Positions 34,438 through 43,733 are shown, counted from the first letter of the stretch. The stretch is 64,000 bases of DNA from Desulfoluna spongiiphila (GCF_900101345.1 NZ_FMUX01000016.1:91902-155901); one strand, 5' to 3'. Translations and numbers: made by a program. The notes: generated from the letters alone by a model not told the origin.

Positions 34438-35361
34438 ATGGAGACAGCCCAGGCCCGTTTGCACACCGAACCCCTCACACCCCCTTCCCCGCAACGCCTT
34501 CTCTTGCCGGTGGCGGCACTTCTGGCAGCTGTCCTGCTCTGGGGCGGCTCCTTTGCCGCCATGAGGATTGCCGTTGCGGTCCTGAACCCCTGGTCTGTCA
34601 TGTGGCTCCGAATGACCACGGCCCTGCTCCTGCTGGCCCCTTTTGTCGGCAAATCCGCCTTTGCGGGCTATCGGACCGGGGACTGGAAACTGCTTCTCCC
34701 CATGGTCCTGTTTCAGCCCTGCCTCTATTTTCTGCTGGAATCCTACGCCCTCACCTACACGACATCCTCCCAGGCCGGCGTGATCTCGGCGCTGGTCCCC
34801 CTGTTCGTTGCCTTCGGGGCCTGGCTCTTCCTCAAGGAAAAGATCAACGGCCACCTCATCACAGGCCTCGGGATCACCATCACCGGCGTCATCGCCCTCA
34901 CGATCCTGGACTCCCCGGGCAGCAAGGCCCAAAACCCTCTTCTGGGAAACGGCCTTGAACTTTGTGCCATGGTAAGCGCGGCCATCAACATGGTCATCGT
35001 CAAGCAGCTGTGCCAGCGCTACAATCCCTGGAGCCTCACCGGCATGCAATTGCTGGCAGGCACCCTCTTTTTCACACCCGGCCTGCCCCTTCTCCTTCAG
35101 ACACCCTCGTCGGCCTGGACCCCGGAGCTCATGTTTGCCATGGCGTTTCTCGGGTTCTTTGTAACCCTCGGAGCCTTCGGCCTCTACAACTGGGGGATGA
35201 GCCATGTACCGGCCTCCAGGGCATCGATTTTCATCAACCTGGTCCCCGTCAATGCGGTGTTGATCGGGTGGGTGATACTGGGAGAAGCCCTCTCCTCCCT
35301 GCAGCTTCTCATGGCAGGGGCTGTGCTGATAGGTGTTGTGTTCAGCCAGCGCGCCGCGTAA
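34438..35361 (+). CDS. EamA-family (DMT superfamily) exporter
   Basis: A 307-aa inner-membrane protein with ten hydrophobic helices in two EamA repeats. The first opens with AVLLWGGSFAAMRIAVAVLNPWSVMWLRM and the second with LCAMVSAAINMVIVKQLCQRYNPWSL. The repeat junctions carry the usual ALVPLFVAFGAWLFLKEKI and IFINLVPVNAVLIGWVILGEAL segments. DMT transporters mostly export amino acids or metabolites; the substrate is unknown. AGGAGA lies 7 nt before the ATG. It is probably regulated by the AraC protein encoded just upstream. Confidence 0.9.
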   Translation: METAQARLHTEPLTPPSPQRLLLPVAALLAAVLLWGGSFAAMRIAVAVLNPWSVMWLRMTTALLLLAPFVGKSAFAGYRTGDWKLLLPMVLFQPCLYFLLESYALTYTTSSQAGVISALVPLFVAFGAWLFLKEKINGHLITGLGITITGVIALTILDSPGSKAQNPLLGNGLELCAMVSAAINMVIVKQLCQRYNPWSLTGMQLLAGTLFFTPGLPLLLQTPSSAWTPELMFAMAFLGFFVTLGAFGLYNWGMSHVPASRASIFINLVPVNAVLIGWVILGEALSSLQLLMAGAVLIGVVFSQRAA

Positions 35362-35657
35362 CAACCACCCTCCAAATCCGCGGGTGTGAGGTATTTTTAC
35401 CCACACTCCCACCCCAGTGTCCCGAAACCACCCACTCCCCGGGACCACCACGGGGCACCCATACCGGCCCCCCCACGGCCACTCCCATAGAATTTCAGAC
35501 GGTTCCCCGGGCATCTCCCCAACTGGCATGCCCGTTGCTACTCATTCTGACATCATGGCTTCACGCCCGGCAGCCAATCGCCTCCGCGGCGGGCCTGTGT
35601 GACCCTGCGCGGTCACCATGGTCCGCCCCTTACTCTCACACAAGGAACCCGATCCCC

Positions 35658-36419
35658 ATGCACCATAGACACCCCCTCCGGCCCCTCACCACAGGCATCC
35701 TGTCCGTTTCTTTTGCTCTTCTCCTCATGGGATGCAGCTCGCCCCAAAAAATCCAAAGCGCCTGGCAACCCGTTGACACCCTCAGAATAGACGGCCAGGT
35801 TGACGAGTGGGAAGAGGTACGGCCCCAGTATTATGACGAAGACAGCCGTCTCGCCGTCCGAACCATGAACAATGCCGACAGCCTCTTTATCTGTGTCACC
35901 GTGGGATCGAGAAGCATGGCAAGGAAGGTTATGCACAGCGGCCTGACCCTCACCCTCGACCTGGATGACACCCAGGAGCCCGATGTGGCGCTGGAGATCA
36001 AGCCCTCCGACCTTCCTGAAAGAAACGCGCATGAAAAGAAGGATCCTTCACGCTCCCGAAACACCATGGCCTCCCCTGCCACCATCGCGATCACGATACC
36101 CCCTTCCGGGATCTCCATGGCCCTTACGCCGTCGGAAGCCCGCAAAAAAGGCATTGATGCACGGATGGCACAAGACAGGTTCGACCGACTGGTCATGGAG
36201 GCCAAACTCAACCTCAAGACCATGGCCCTTATGGCAAACACCACACCAGAGACCAAAATCACCCTTGGCATTGAGTCTCCTGAGACAAGCCCTGCCGACA
36301 GATCAGGAGACAAAAAATCGGGACGCAAAGGGGGACGGGGCGGCAGGGGCCGATCGAGAAGCGTTGCAACACCCCTGAAGGCTGAGTTGGAAGTCACCCT
36401 GGCTTCGCCTGACAGATGA
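35658..36419 (+). CDS. Lipoprotein with a CBM9/DOMON-like domain
   Basis: A 253-aa lipoprotein. The signal peptide ends in the lipobox LLMGC (Cys-24 approximately). The mature part opens with DTLRIDGQVDEWEEV, the typical first strand of CBM9-like/DOMON carbohydrate-binding folds (G-x-x-D-x-W), followed by NADSLFICVTVG, another family strand. The middle is helical and Met/Lys-rich. The tail before the end is strongly basic and Gly-rich (SGRKGGRGGRGRSRS), which is unusual for a periplasmic protein and could bind nucleic acid or polyanions. It stands 300 bp after the EamA gene on the same strand. No function is assigned. Confidence 0.7.
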   Translation: MHHRHPLRPLTTGILSVSFALLLMGCSSPQKIQSAWQPVDTLRIDGQVDEWEEVRPQYYDEDSRLAVRTMNNADSLFICVTVGSRSMARKVMHSGLTLTLDLDDTQEPDVALEIKPSDLPERNAHEKKDPSRSRNTMASPATIAITIPPSGISMALTPSEARKKGIDARMAQDRFDRLVMEAKLNLKTMALMANTTPETKITLGIESPETSPADRSGDKKSGRKGGRGGRGRSRSVATPLKAELEVTLASPDR

Positions 36420-36640
36420 GAGGCAGTTGTTGATCATTGGACCCTGACCTCATATAATGAAGCATTGAAATACGTTATTCATGCCCGGTTCTTTGCACCA
36501 TGGGCTGCTGAGCCCTTGCCCTTCCCGAAGGGCGGCGCTCAGTGCCCCATAAAGCATCCTGAAAATTCACACGCCTTTTCACCCTCCCCTGAGACTCAAC
36601 AGACTGACCTTCAACCGTTTGACATGGGTGCCTCTCCGGC

Positions 36641-37771
36641 ATGAACCGCACAGGGCATATCGTGATAAAAAAACCGGTGAATCCAATCGTTGCGGCGGGC
36701 GCCATTGCCGTTCTCCTGATCTTTCTGCCCCTTCTTGGGGCCTGGCTCAACGGAAGCCCGCTTCTCCCCTACCTGTCGCTGACCTCGATACCGGAGTACA
36801 TCCCTCCGGCCCCCTTTTCCCCCACGGCATTTGTCTGTCTTGTCATCCTTCTCACCCTGACCCTGGCGCCCTTTCTCAGGCATCTGGTCAGGTTTCAGGG
36901 GAGCGTTGCCAGGCAAAAAAAAACGCCCCTCGGTACACTGCCCTGGTGGGGACGCCTCGGCATTCTTCTGCTTTTGGGGTCATGGGTGCTTGCCTGGACC
37001 CGGTTCCCGTGGTTTGAGCCCTTTCAGGCCCATACCTTTGAGCCTCTCTGGCTCTCCTTTATCCTGGTGGCAAACGGATACACCCACAAGAGAACCGGGC
37101 GGAGCCTGCTGACACACGAGCCGGTCGCCCTGCTTTGCCTTTTCGTGGCGAGCGCTTTGTTCTGGTGGTTTTTTGAGTACCTGAACCGCTTTGCCACGAA
37201 CTGGTATTATTACCGTGGCCCGGGCGAACCGATTGCCTTGAAAGCCTACGCCAGCCTCGCCTTTTCAACGGTCCTTCCCGGAATTGCAAGCACCTGCGAT
37301 CTCCTGGCGTCCTTTCCCCGCACCCGGGCGGGTATGGACCGTTTTGTCAAAATAGACGTGCATGGAAACCCTTTTTCCCCCTGGCTTATGATTCTGTTGT
37401 CCTGCGCCGTTCTCATGGGCATCGGCATCCGGCCGGACCTTCTCTTCCCCGCCCTGTGGGTGTGCCCCCTTCTCCTTGGTGTGGCGGGACAACACCTGGC
37501 CGGGTACGAGACCATCTTCAGCCCCTTGAAAACCGGAGACTGGACGCAGCCCTGGCTCATGGCGGTGTCCGCCCTTGCCTGTGGGTTTTTGTGGGAGCTG
37601 TGGAACGCTTTGAGCCTGTCACACTGGGAATACGCCATTCCGTATGTGGGGCGCTTCCACCTCTTTGAGATGCCCATTCTGGGGTATGGCGGTTACCTCC
37701 CCTTCGGGCTGGAATGTGCGGTGATCTGTGATGGTGTGCGACGCCTGGCAAAAAAGGGAGGCAGGCCGTGA
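36641..37771 (+). CDS. Conserved polytopic membrane protein, function unknown
   Basis: A 376-aa integral membrane protein with about nine to ten hydrophobic helices. Many Trp, Tyr and Pro residues occur, and a striking C-terminal region reads GFLWELWNALSLSHWEYAIP and FEMPILGYGGYLPFGLE. I have seen similar WExWN...FEMPxLGxxGxxPF patterns in unnamed bacterial membrane proteins, which suggests a conserved active or binding site between helices. No good ribosome site precedes the ATG, so the start is uncertain. It is followed by about 390 bp without genes and then a tRNA gene on the other strand. Confidence 0.7.
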   Translation: MNRTGHIVIKKPVNPIVAAGAIAVLLIFLPLLGAWLNGSPLLPYLSLTSIPEYIPPAPFSPTAFVCLVILLTLTLAPFLRHLVRFQGSVARQKKTPLGTLPWWGRLGILLLLGSWVLAWTRFPWFEPFQAHTFEPLWLSFILVANGYTHKRTGRSLLTHEPVALLCLFVASALFWWFFEYLNRFATNWYYYRGPGEPIALKAYASLAFSTVLPGIASTCDLLASFPRTRAGMDRFVKIDVHGNPFSPWLMILLSCAVLMGIGIRPDLLFPALWVCPLLLGVAGQHLAGYETIFSPLKTGDWTQPWLMAVSALACGFLWELWNALSLSHWEYAIPYVGRFHLFEMPILGYGGYLPFGLECAVICDGVRRLAKKGGRP

Positions 37772-38121
37772 CCGACCCGTATATTTTTTATACACACCTT
37801 TCCCGGGATGCATACAAACGACACACCGCCTGTCCCGTGCCCATGCCTCCCCGACACCCTGGGCAGCGATCCGATATTGAATTCACAAGCAATTCAAAAA
37901 GCCCATACCTGCTGGCATGGCCGTTGCTTTACTACGCTGTGGGGCGAGGCCCTCTTGCTGGGCGCCGTAACTGGGCAAAGAGGGGCCACGCAGACCAGGA
38001 GAAACAACAACCCTTTTTTACTATAGGAAAACCAGGGACAAGGATGAGCGGAGGGGCAGGCGATAATTCATTTTTCTTTTTGGGATCACGCTTATATAGT
38101 GAATGCCGGTGCGCGACCAGA
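37772..38121. other. 350-bp intergenic region, nothing recognised
   Basis: It lies between the membrane-protein gene and the tRNA terminator. I see no gene, repeat or clear regulatory site here. Confidence 0.5.
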
Positions 38122-38152
38122 CAAAAAAAGGCACCCCAAAATGGAGTGCCTT
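38122..38152 (-). terminator. Rho-independent terminator of the tRNA-Arg gene
   Basis: On the minus strand AAAGGCACTCC, a short TTTT loop and GGGGTGCC are followed by seven T residues and GTC. It starts 13 nt beyond the tRNA 3' end. Confidence 0.9.
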
Positions 38153-38164
38153 TGTCTTTTTTTA

Positions 38165-38241
38165 TGGTACGCCTGGCAGGATTCGAACCTGCGGCCATCC
38201 GCTTAGAAGGCGGATGCTCTATCCAACTGAGCTACAGGCGC
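38165..38241 (-). tRNA. tRNA-Arg (anticodon TCT)
   Basis: The minus strand folds into a full cloverleaf. The acceptor stem is GCGCCTG/CAGGCGT (with G-T at the first pair), the D-arm GCTCAGTTGGATAGAGC, the anticodon stem TCCGC/GCGGA with loop CTTCTAA (anticodon TCT, reading AGA/AGG), and the T-arm GCAGGTTCGAATCCTGC. The discriminator base is A and CCA is encoded. It is followed by its own terminator. Confidence 0.97.
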
Positions 38242-38725
38242 ATTAATTGATGCGAGAAGCTATTTAGCAGACGGTATTTCGTTTGTCCACACAAAAAACC
38301 GAGCCCCCCGAAAAAGGCCCCTTCCCGGGCCTTCATGCCTCCACCGAGGCGTGTCGGCCCGTTGCGAAACGGCCACACACATCAGATGACGACACAGAAA
38401 AGGTACCTTGGGAGGTCATGGGTGCTCGCTTTCGTTAAAATCCGGTCCGTTAAAAGAATTCGCCCGGTCAACCGATGGAAATCACGACCTCTTCAAGGGA
38501 GCGGTGTTTCCAAGGTTGGCAATTTGCCCCACTGTGATATATCGGGGATCGGGGAATGCAGACTTTTCACATAATCATCATTTCATGATACATTCAGAAA
38601 AGGCGACATCCACAACGAGAAATGCTCAACGGTTTTACGGCGGTATCCACGGGAGGTGCCCCACGCACAGGCGGCATGAAAGAAAGCCGATGATTCCCCT
38701 TTATTTTTAGTGATAATGTTCCGAT
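38242..38725. other. 484-bp intergenic region upstream of rpoH
   Basis: It lies between divergent tRNA-Arg and rpoH. It contains a good extended -10 promoter candidate (38516-38543), which would leave a leader of about 175 nt before rpoH. The leader can form several stems (for example around 38640-38690, GGGAGGTGCCCCACGCACAGGCGGC) but matches no RNA family that I recognise. Confidence 0.5.
38516..38543 (+). promoter_or_regulatory. Candidate extended -10 promoter for rpoH
   Basis: TTGGCA (five of six to the -35 consensus), a 16-bp spacer ending in TGA, then TATATC. The TG one base before the -10 makes it an extended -10 type. Confidence 0.4.
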
Positions 38726-39754
38726 ATGAATATCAAAAGAGACAACAACAGCGTTTCCGAAAAAACCGATAAAAACGCTTCGCAAAGAGATCCTATGACA
38801 TCTGAACCTGAGGTCATCGCCAAGGCTGCCCCAAAGAAGAAGCCTGCGTCAAAAAATAAAAATCTGCCTGTCAAGTCGTCCGGCGGCAATGCCGTCACGA
38901 AATTTGACCCGCTCCAGAGCTATCTTTCGGAGATCAGCAAGTACAAGCTGCTCACCCGTGACGAAGAGATTGAACTGGGTATCCGCATTCAGGAACACGA
39001 AGATCCCGATGCTGCCTACCAGCTGGTCACCGCAAACTTGCGCCTTGTGGTCAAGATTGCCCTGGATTTCCAGCGCGTCTGGATGCAAAACCTGCTTGAC
39101 CTTATTCAGGAGGGCAACATCGGCCTCATGCAGGCCGTACGAAAATTCGACCCGTATAAAAACGTAAAATTTTCCTACTATGCCTCGTTCTGGATCAAAG
39201 CCTATATCCTGAAGTTCATCATGGACAACTGGCGCCTGGTCAAAATCGGCACCACCCAGGGCCAGCGAAAGCTCTTTTTCAAATTGAAAAAGGAGAAACA
39301 AAAACTCATCGAGCAGGGCTTTGACCCCAAACCGAAGCTTCTTGCCGAACGGCTCGGCGTCTCCCCGAAGGAGATCATCGACATGGACCAGCGCCTGGAC
39401 GGCTGGGACGTCTCGCTGGATGCTCCCTTAAAGGAGGATTCCGACACGGAGCGGATTGAGTTCCTCAACTCCGAATCCGACTCGGCGGAAGATCAGGTTG
39501 CACGGAAGGAGTTGGAATCGTTGCTCCACAATAAGGTGGAGGCATTCAAGAAAGACCTTGCCGAAAGGGAACTGGAGATCTTCAACTCCCGTATCTTCTC
39601 CGAAGACCCCCTGACCCTTCAGGAGATCGGTGAAAAATACAACATATCCCGGGAACGGGTCCGTCAAATTGAAAAAAACATCACCCGACGGATGAAGGAC
39701 TTCTTTCAAAGCGAACTTCCTGATTTTCATCTGTACACCGATCGGTCCGAATAG
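38726..39754 (+). CDS. rpoH: RNA polymerase sigma-32 (heat-shock) factor
   Basis: A 342-aa sigma-70-family factor. A basic, low-complexity N-terminal tail of about 55 residues precedes region 1.2 (DPLQSYLSEISKYKLLTRDEE). Region 2 follows (LVVKIALDFQRVWMQNLLDLIQEGNIGLMQAVRKFDP), then the RpoH box QRKLFFKLKKEK near residue 184, region 3, and the region 4.2 helix-turn-helix (TLQEIGEKYNISRERVRQIEK). The RpoH box and overall size identify sigma-32, which directs transcription of chaperone and protease genes. The tail is longer than in E. coli RpoH (284 aa). The ATG has no ribosome site; an ATG at 38795 with AAAGAGA upstream is an alternative. The TPR lipoprotein gene follows after 31 nt. Confidence 0.9.
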   Translation: MNIKRDNNSVSEKTDKNASQRDPMTSEPEVIAKAAPKKKPASKNKNLPVKSSGGNAVTKFDPLQSYLSEISKYKLLTRDEEIELGIRIQEHEDPDAAYQLVTANLRLVVKIALDFQRVWMQNLLDLIQEGNIGLMQAVRKFDPYKNVKFSYYASFWIKAYILKFIMDNWRLVKIGTTQGQRKLFFKLKKEKQKLIEQGFDPKPKLLAERLGVSPKEIIDMDQRLDGWDVSLDAPLKEDSDTERIEFLNSESDSAEDQVARKELESLLHNKVEAFKKDLAERELEIFNSRIFSEDPLTLQEIGEKYNISRERVRQIEKNITRRMKDFFQSELPDFHLYTDRSE

Positions 39755-39785
39755 CTCCCTTCCTCAACAACATGGAACGGAATTT

Positions 39786-41570
39786 ATGAACTTTTTTTCA
39801 GCCACGATCCGGGGGCTTCGACACGCCCCGGCCTTGATGTCGGCCCTGATTCTGTCGGTACTTCTCCTGTCGGGGTGCAGCCCTTCGGCCCGGGGCGGGC
39901 TCACCTCCGCCACATCCCCCCCCATGGCCCCCGGAGAAGCAACCGCCGAAGAGATCGACAGCCCAGACACCTGGTCCGGTTACCGCCTCTACATTGAGGC
40001 GATGCTGGCCCGCAAAGCCGAAGACTACGCCACTTCTGCGGCGTACCTCACCGCCGCCTCCCAAAAAGATCCCTCGGCCCTGATCCTCAAGCGGGAGCTG
40101 GCCGTGGTGTATCTCCTGGAAGGCGACAAGGCCAAAGCCATGGAGGTCATCGACGGCATCCTCGAAACCAACCCCGATGATGCAGACTCCCTTCTGCTTC
40201 TGGTCCGCATCCGCCTGGCCGAAAGAAGGGCCGGGCAAGCCGAAAAGCTCCTGCAACGGGTCATCGAATCGGACCCCACGCGGGAAGAAGCTTATTACCG
40301 GCTCGGGATGCTCCAGACCACCATCGGCAAACGGGACAAAGCCCTTGCGACCTACCTGAAACTCCTTGAAGCTTACCCGTACGCCTATGCAGGCCACTAC
40401 TATGCCGCCCTTTTGTACAAAGATAAAGGCGAGACCGACAAGGCCGTGTCCCATCTCGAAGAGAGCTTGAGCATCGCACCGGAGTTCATGGAGGCCCGCC
40501 TGGAGCTGGCCGACATCCTTGTGGCCGAAAAAAAATACGATGAGGCCAAGGGGCAATACAGACTGGCCCTCACCCACAAACCGGGGGACATCCAGGCCAG
40601 CCTTGCCATGGCCCTTCTCCACCAGGCCTTAGGGGAAGAGGAGATGGCCCGGGAGCTCTTTGCGGAGCTCACCCAATCCGCAGACCGCTGGCCGGAGATC
40701 TACACCCTCATCAACCAGCAGTACATCGAACGCCGGAGATACTCCGAAGCCCACCGGCTCTTAACCGGTGTCATGGACGCCTATAAGGACAACTCCGAGT
40801 TCAACTACATGCTGGGGTTTGTCTGTGAAAAACTCGGAGACTCCGAAGAAGCCATCCAGTGCTTCACCCGCATTTCTCCGGCATCGGACTATTACGAACG
40901 GGCAATTCTTTTTGTCAGCGTCCAGCTCTGGGAACAGGACAGGCGGGAAGAGGCGATCCAGACCCTTGAGGAGGCCCGCGTGCAGCAACCCGAAAGCATC
41001 GAGATCCTCAGCTACCTGGCCTCCTTCTATGAGGAGATAAAGGCCTACGATAAAGCGGAAGCCTGCCTCGTCAAGGCCATTGAGATCAATGGCGAGGATC
41101 CGTCCCTGTACTTCCGTATCGGGGTCCTCTACGACAAGTGGGGCAAAAGCGAAGCCTCCACCAGCGCCATGAAAAAGGCCCTGGAGCTGGATCCTGAAGA
41201 CCCCAACGCGTTGAACTACCTGGGCTATACCTACGCACGCCAGGGAATCAATCTTGAAGACGCGGAACGGCTCATTAAAAAAGCCCTGGAGCACAAGCCC
41301 GGAGACGGCTACATCACCGACTCCCTGGGATGGGTCTACTACCAGAAGGGACAGTATTCCAAAGCCCTGAGCACCCTGAGGGAGGCCGCGGCCCTCCTGC
41401 CCGAAGACCCCGTGGTCATGGAACACCTGGGGGACGCCCTGGTGCAGAACAACCTGAACCAGGAGGCCCTGAACTACTACCGGGAATCCCTGAAACTGGG
41501 CCATGAAGACGCCCCGGCCATCCATGAAAAAATCCGGTCCCTTGAAACAAAGGACGCAGCCAAAGACTAA
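39786..41570 (+). CDS. TPR-repeat lipoprotein
   Basis: A 594-aa lipoprotein. The signal segment ALILSVLLLSG ends in the lipobox LLSGC. The mature protein is almost entirely tetratricopeptide repeats, roughly 12 units (for example EAYYRLGMLQTTIGKRDKAL; DPSLYFRIGVLYDKWGKSEA; GYITDSLGWVYYQKGQYSKA). Such proteins are scaffolds at the outer membrane and are often next to LolB-like or polysaccharide genes. It begins 31 nt after rpoH and should be co-transcribed. The next gene, a LolB-like lipoprotein, lies 255 bp downstream on the same strand with a shortened palindromic repeat between them. Confidence 0.88.
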   Translation: MNFFSATIRGLRHAPALMSALILSVLLLSGCSPSARGGLTSATSPPMAPGEATAEEIDSPDTWSGYRLYIEAMLARKAEDYATSAAYLTAASQKDPSALILKRELAVVYLLEGDKAKAMEVIDGILETNPDDADSLLLLVRIRLAERRAGQAEKLLQRVIESDPTREEAYYRLGMLQTTIGKRDKALATYLKLLEAYPYAYAGHYYAALLYKDKGETDKAVSHLEESLSIAPEFMEARLELADILVAEKKYDEAKGQYRLALTHKPGDIQASLAMALLHQALGEEEMARELFAELTQSADRWPEIYTLINQQYIERRRYSEAHRLLTGVMDAYKDNSEFNYMLGFVCEKLGDSEEAIQCFTRISPASDYYERAILFVSVQLWEQDRREEAIQTLEEARVQQPESIEILSYLASFYEEIKAYDKAEACLVKAIEINGEDPSLYFRIGVLYDKWGKSEASTSAMKKALELDPEDPNALNYLGYTYARQGINLEDAERLIKKALEHKPGDGYITDSLGWVYYQKGQYSKALSTLREAAALLPEDPVVMEHLGDALVQNNLNQEALNYYRESLKLGHEDAPAIHEKIRSLETKDAAKD

Positions 41571-41620
41571 GGGGTCACACTAAAAATAGATGTAAAAATC
41601 ATGGTAGCCATTCAGCGTAT

Positions 41621-41706
41621 GCCTCCGGCGGCCCTGCCGGGGGCTAACAATATTAAAAGCGCATTCGCAATCTGCTTTCAAGGTGGCACACCTTGCCGCC
41701 GGAGGC
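41621..41706 (-). repeat. Dispersed palindromic element, copy 7 (internal deletion)
   Basis: Both 12-bp inverted ends are intact, but about 85 bp of the centre is missing, so only 86 bp remain (GCTAACAATATTAAAAGCGCATTCGC at the junction). It looks like a MITE-style internal-deletion derivative. It sits between two genes of a probable operon. Confidence 0.9.
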
Positions 41707-41825
41707 ATCGTTTTTTCGTATGTTTTGGTTTTGCGCCGTCCATATTAAGATGTCGGCTGAGGCCATAGGCCTGTGCCATGGCGTTGCCCGCGCCCTTATC
41801 ACTCAACCAGAGAAAGCAATCACCC

Positions 41826-42572
41826 ATGCAACGCCCCGTTCTGATCCTCATCGTGCTCTTTGTCCTGCCCCTGTTTTCAGCCTGCTCCCTCTTCAGCCCC
41901 CACCCCGTCCGTTTTGAACAAGACGGTGCCGAAGAGGAGCTCATGCGCCTCTCCCGCCTCAATGAAGGGGTGACCACCTTCAAGGGGACCGGGTCGGTGG
42001 TCACCACCGACAAGGGTGAAACCCGGCGCTTTCGCATCGCCTGGGCCGGTGCCGCGCCCAACCTCCTGCGACTGGAGATCATCGCCTCGGCGACCCCCGT
42101 TGAATCCCTGGCCTACGACGGCACGCGCCTCAGGCTTCGGTCCAACGTGGGAAGCCACGCACCCTACGCAAAAAAAGTAGAAGACCCTTCCCTGGCACGT
42201 GCAACGGGCATTCCCCTGACCCTGTCCGAGATCCACGCCCTGCTCTCGGGCAAATTCCTGGTGGGTCCCTTTGAGTCCGCCCGGCTCCTTACCCCGGATC
42301 AGGGCCCCGAAACCCTCGTTCTCCGGCCCGACCGCAGCCGAACCAAAACCATCACCCTCAATGCCCACCGCCTCCCCACCCGCGCCACCCTCTCCAAGGC
42401 CGGTAAAACGATCTACGACCTTCGTCTCACCCCCAAGGCCGACCCGGGCGGCACCAACCGGTTCCGCACCATTGAGCTCACCACGGCCAAAGGGGTAAGC
42501 GCCACCATCCGCATCGACCGCATGTTCGTCAACCCTTCGGTGGACCAGACCATTTTTACCCTGGAACAGTGA
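41826..42572 (+). CDS. LolB/DUF4292-like outer-membrane lipoprotein
   Basis: A 248-aa lipoprotein with lipobox FSAC (Cys-20 approximately). The mature part begins with a helix and then antiparallel strands (GVTTFKGTGSVVTTDKGETRRFRIAW; NLLRLEIIASATPVESLAYDG), the pattern of LolA/LolB-type half-barrels. LolB receives lipoproteins from LolA and inserts them in the outer membrane. The identity as true LolB is not certain, because DUF4292 proteins share the fold. It follows the TPR lipoprotein, an association also found elsewhere in delta-proteobacteria. A strong ribosome site is lacking; the ATG at 41826 gives the correct signal peptide. Confidence 0.75.
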   Translation: MQRPVLILIVLFVLPLFSACSLFSPHPVRFEQDGAEEELMRLSRLNEGVTTFKGTGSVVTTDKGETRRFRIAWAGAAPNLLRLEIIASATPVESLAYDGTRLRLRSNVGSHAPYAKKVEDPSLARATGIPLTLSEIHALLSGKFLVGPFESARLLTPDQGPETLVLRPDRSRTKTITLNAHRLPTRATLSKAGKTIYDLRLTPKADPGGTNRFRTIELTTAKGVSATIRIDRMFVNPSVDQTIFTLEQ

Positions 42573-42662
42573 CACCGTAAGAAAAAGCCAAAAAGATGCC
42601 TTCTATGGTTAAAGCCTGATGAACCACAGGGGCAAGATGGCTCAGGTAAACACAAAGGCGAT

Positions 42663-42822
42663 GCCTCCGTGCCACCTCGAAAGCAGATTGCGAATGCGCT
42701 TTCCCCTTCGTTCCTCAGGGAAAATCACATTCGCCTTTGATTCAGGTTTAATTGAATCTACTTTTTAAAACTTGTTTATTAAACTTTTTAAAAGTTTAGC
42801 CCCCGGCAGGGCCGCCGGAGGC
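42663..42822 (+). repeat. Dispersed palindromic element, copy 8
   Basis: A copy of 160 bp. The left arm has lost nine bases (GCCTCCGTGCCACCTCG), the right arm GCCGCCGGAGGC is intact, and the central stem GCGAATGCGCTTTCCCC...AATCACATTCGC and the TTAAACTTTTTAAAAGTTTA palindrome are kept. The associated motif CCTTCTATGGTTAAAGC lies at 42599-42615, left of the element. It is 90 bp after the LolB-like stop. Confidence 0.9.
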
Positions 42823-42939
42823 ATCTTTAACCGAACGGCCTCCGGCGACACGGATTTTTAAAACACAACAGGCGCGATCCATAACGAATCACGCCTGCTG
42901 ACGAACATTGGAATGTCTTGTGCCCGGGCCCTTTGTCGC

Positions 42940-43671
42940 TTAGCCTTCGATGATGTTTTTCAGGGTCTCGACGTCTAAAAGGGCTTTTTCAATGGAGATC
43001 TGCTCCCACCCTTCGTCGCGGATCCGGGTGAGTTCTTCGATGAGCTTGCCAAGGGTTTTGCTGTACCGGGCACCACAGGCAAGGGACGAGGTGTTTCGGC
43101 CCTTGAGCTCTCCGCTCTCCCGCCTTATTTCCTGCATCTCGTTGAAGGCCTGGTTGATGGACTTTTCCCCGGACTCCACGGCTTCGCGAATGGAATCGTC
43201 GGCGTGTTCCATCACCTTTTTGGCCTTGTCGATCTTGCTTTCACTGGTGCCCAGTTCGCTTGCACGCTCCTTGATCTTTTCTCTTTTGGTGCGCTTTTCT
43301 CCGTCACTCTCCCCACGGGCCTCATCGATGGTATCCAGAAGCTGAAGGCAGCGCAGGATGTCCTCATCGGCCAGGTTCCTCCGGTTTCGCTGGAGGTGAA
43401 AAGCGTAGAGGATGGCGTCGTCTTCGTTTTCAAAATTCCGGATCAGGACGGGGACCGTTTCAAGCCCCACGGCCAGGGCCGCGGTAAACCGGGTGTGCCC
43501 GTCCACCACAATCCCCTTTTCTTCCCACACAATAATGGGAAACGCGTCGTCGTACCCGTTGGACTCCATATCCAGGCGGATTCCCTCAAGGGTGTCTTCC
43601 CCCACGGGAAAAAGGGTTGAAAAGGGCTCTTCCACCTTCAAGTCGGTGATGGGCATGGTGCTGATGTTCAT
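42940..43671 (-). CDS. ParB/Srx-fold nuclease-like protein, solitary
   Basis: A 243-aa protein. The ParB N-terminal domain (TLEGIRLDMESNGYDDAFPIIVW; GIVVDGHTRFTAALAVGLETVPVLI, with the DGHTR box) is followed by HLQRNRRNLADEDILRCL and a helix-turn-helix-type region (KIKERASELGTSESKIDKAKKVM). This is the ParB-like family that includes partition and plasmid/phage regulators; some members have nuclease or CTPase activity. A parA gene is absent nearby, so it is not the chromosome-partition pair. GGGAGAGA lies before the ATG at 43671. It may be a relic of an integrated element, but nothing else nearby is mobile. Confidence 0.75.
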   Translation of the reverse strand: MNISTMPITDLKVEEPFSTLFPVGEDTLEGIRLDMESNGYDDAFPIIVWEEKGIVVDGHTRFTAALAVGLETVPVLIRNFENEDDAILYAFHLQRNRRNLADEDILRCLQLLDTIDEARGESDGEKRTKREKIKERASELGTSESKIDKAKKVMEHADDSIREAVESGEKSINQAFNEMQEIRRESGELKGRNTSSLACGARYSKTLGKLIEELTRIRDEGWEQISIEKALLDVETLKNIIEG

Positions 43672-43733
43672 GTTCTCTCTCCCATAAAGCCTCGCCACCC
43701 GGTTCCTTCGAACGGCACGAGACGTAAAAAACT

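Noticed and set aside
37768..38250. 160-codon frame ending GFEPAAIRLEGGCSIQLSYRR
   Set aside because: This is the well-known false protein read from the antisense of a tRNA gene; tRNA-Arg lies here.
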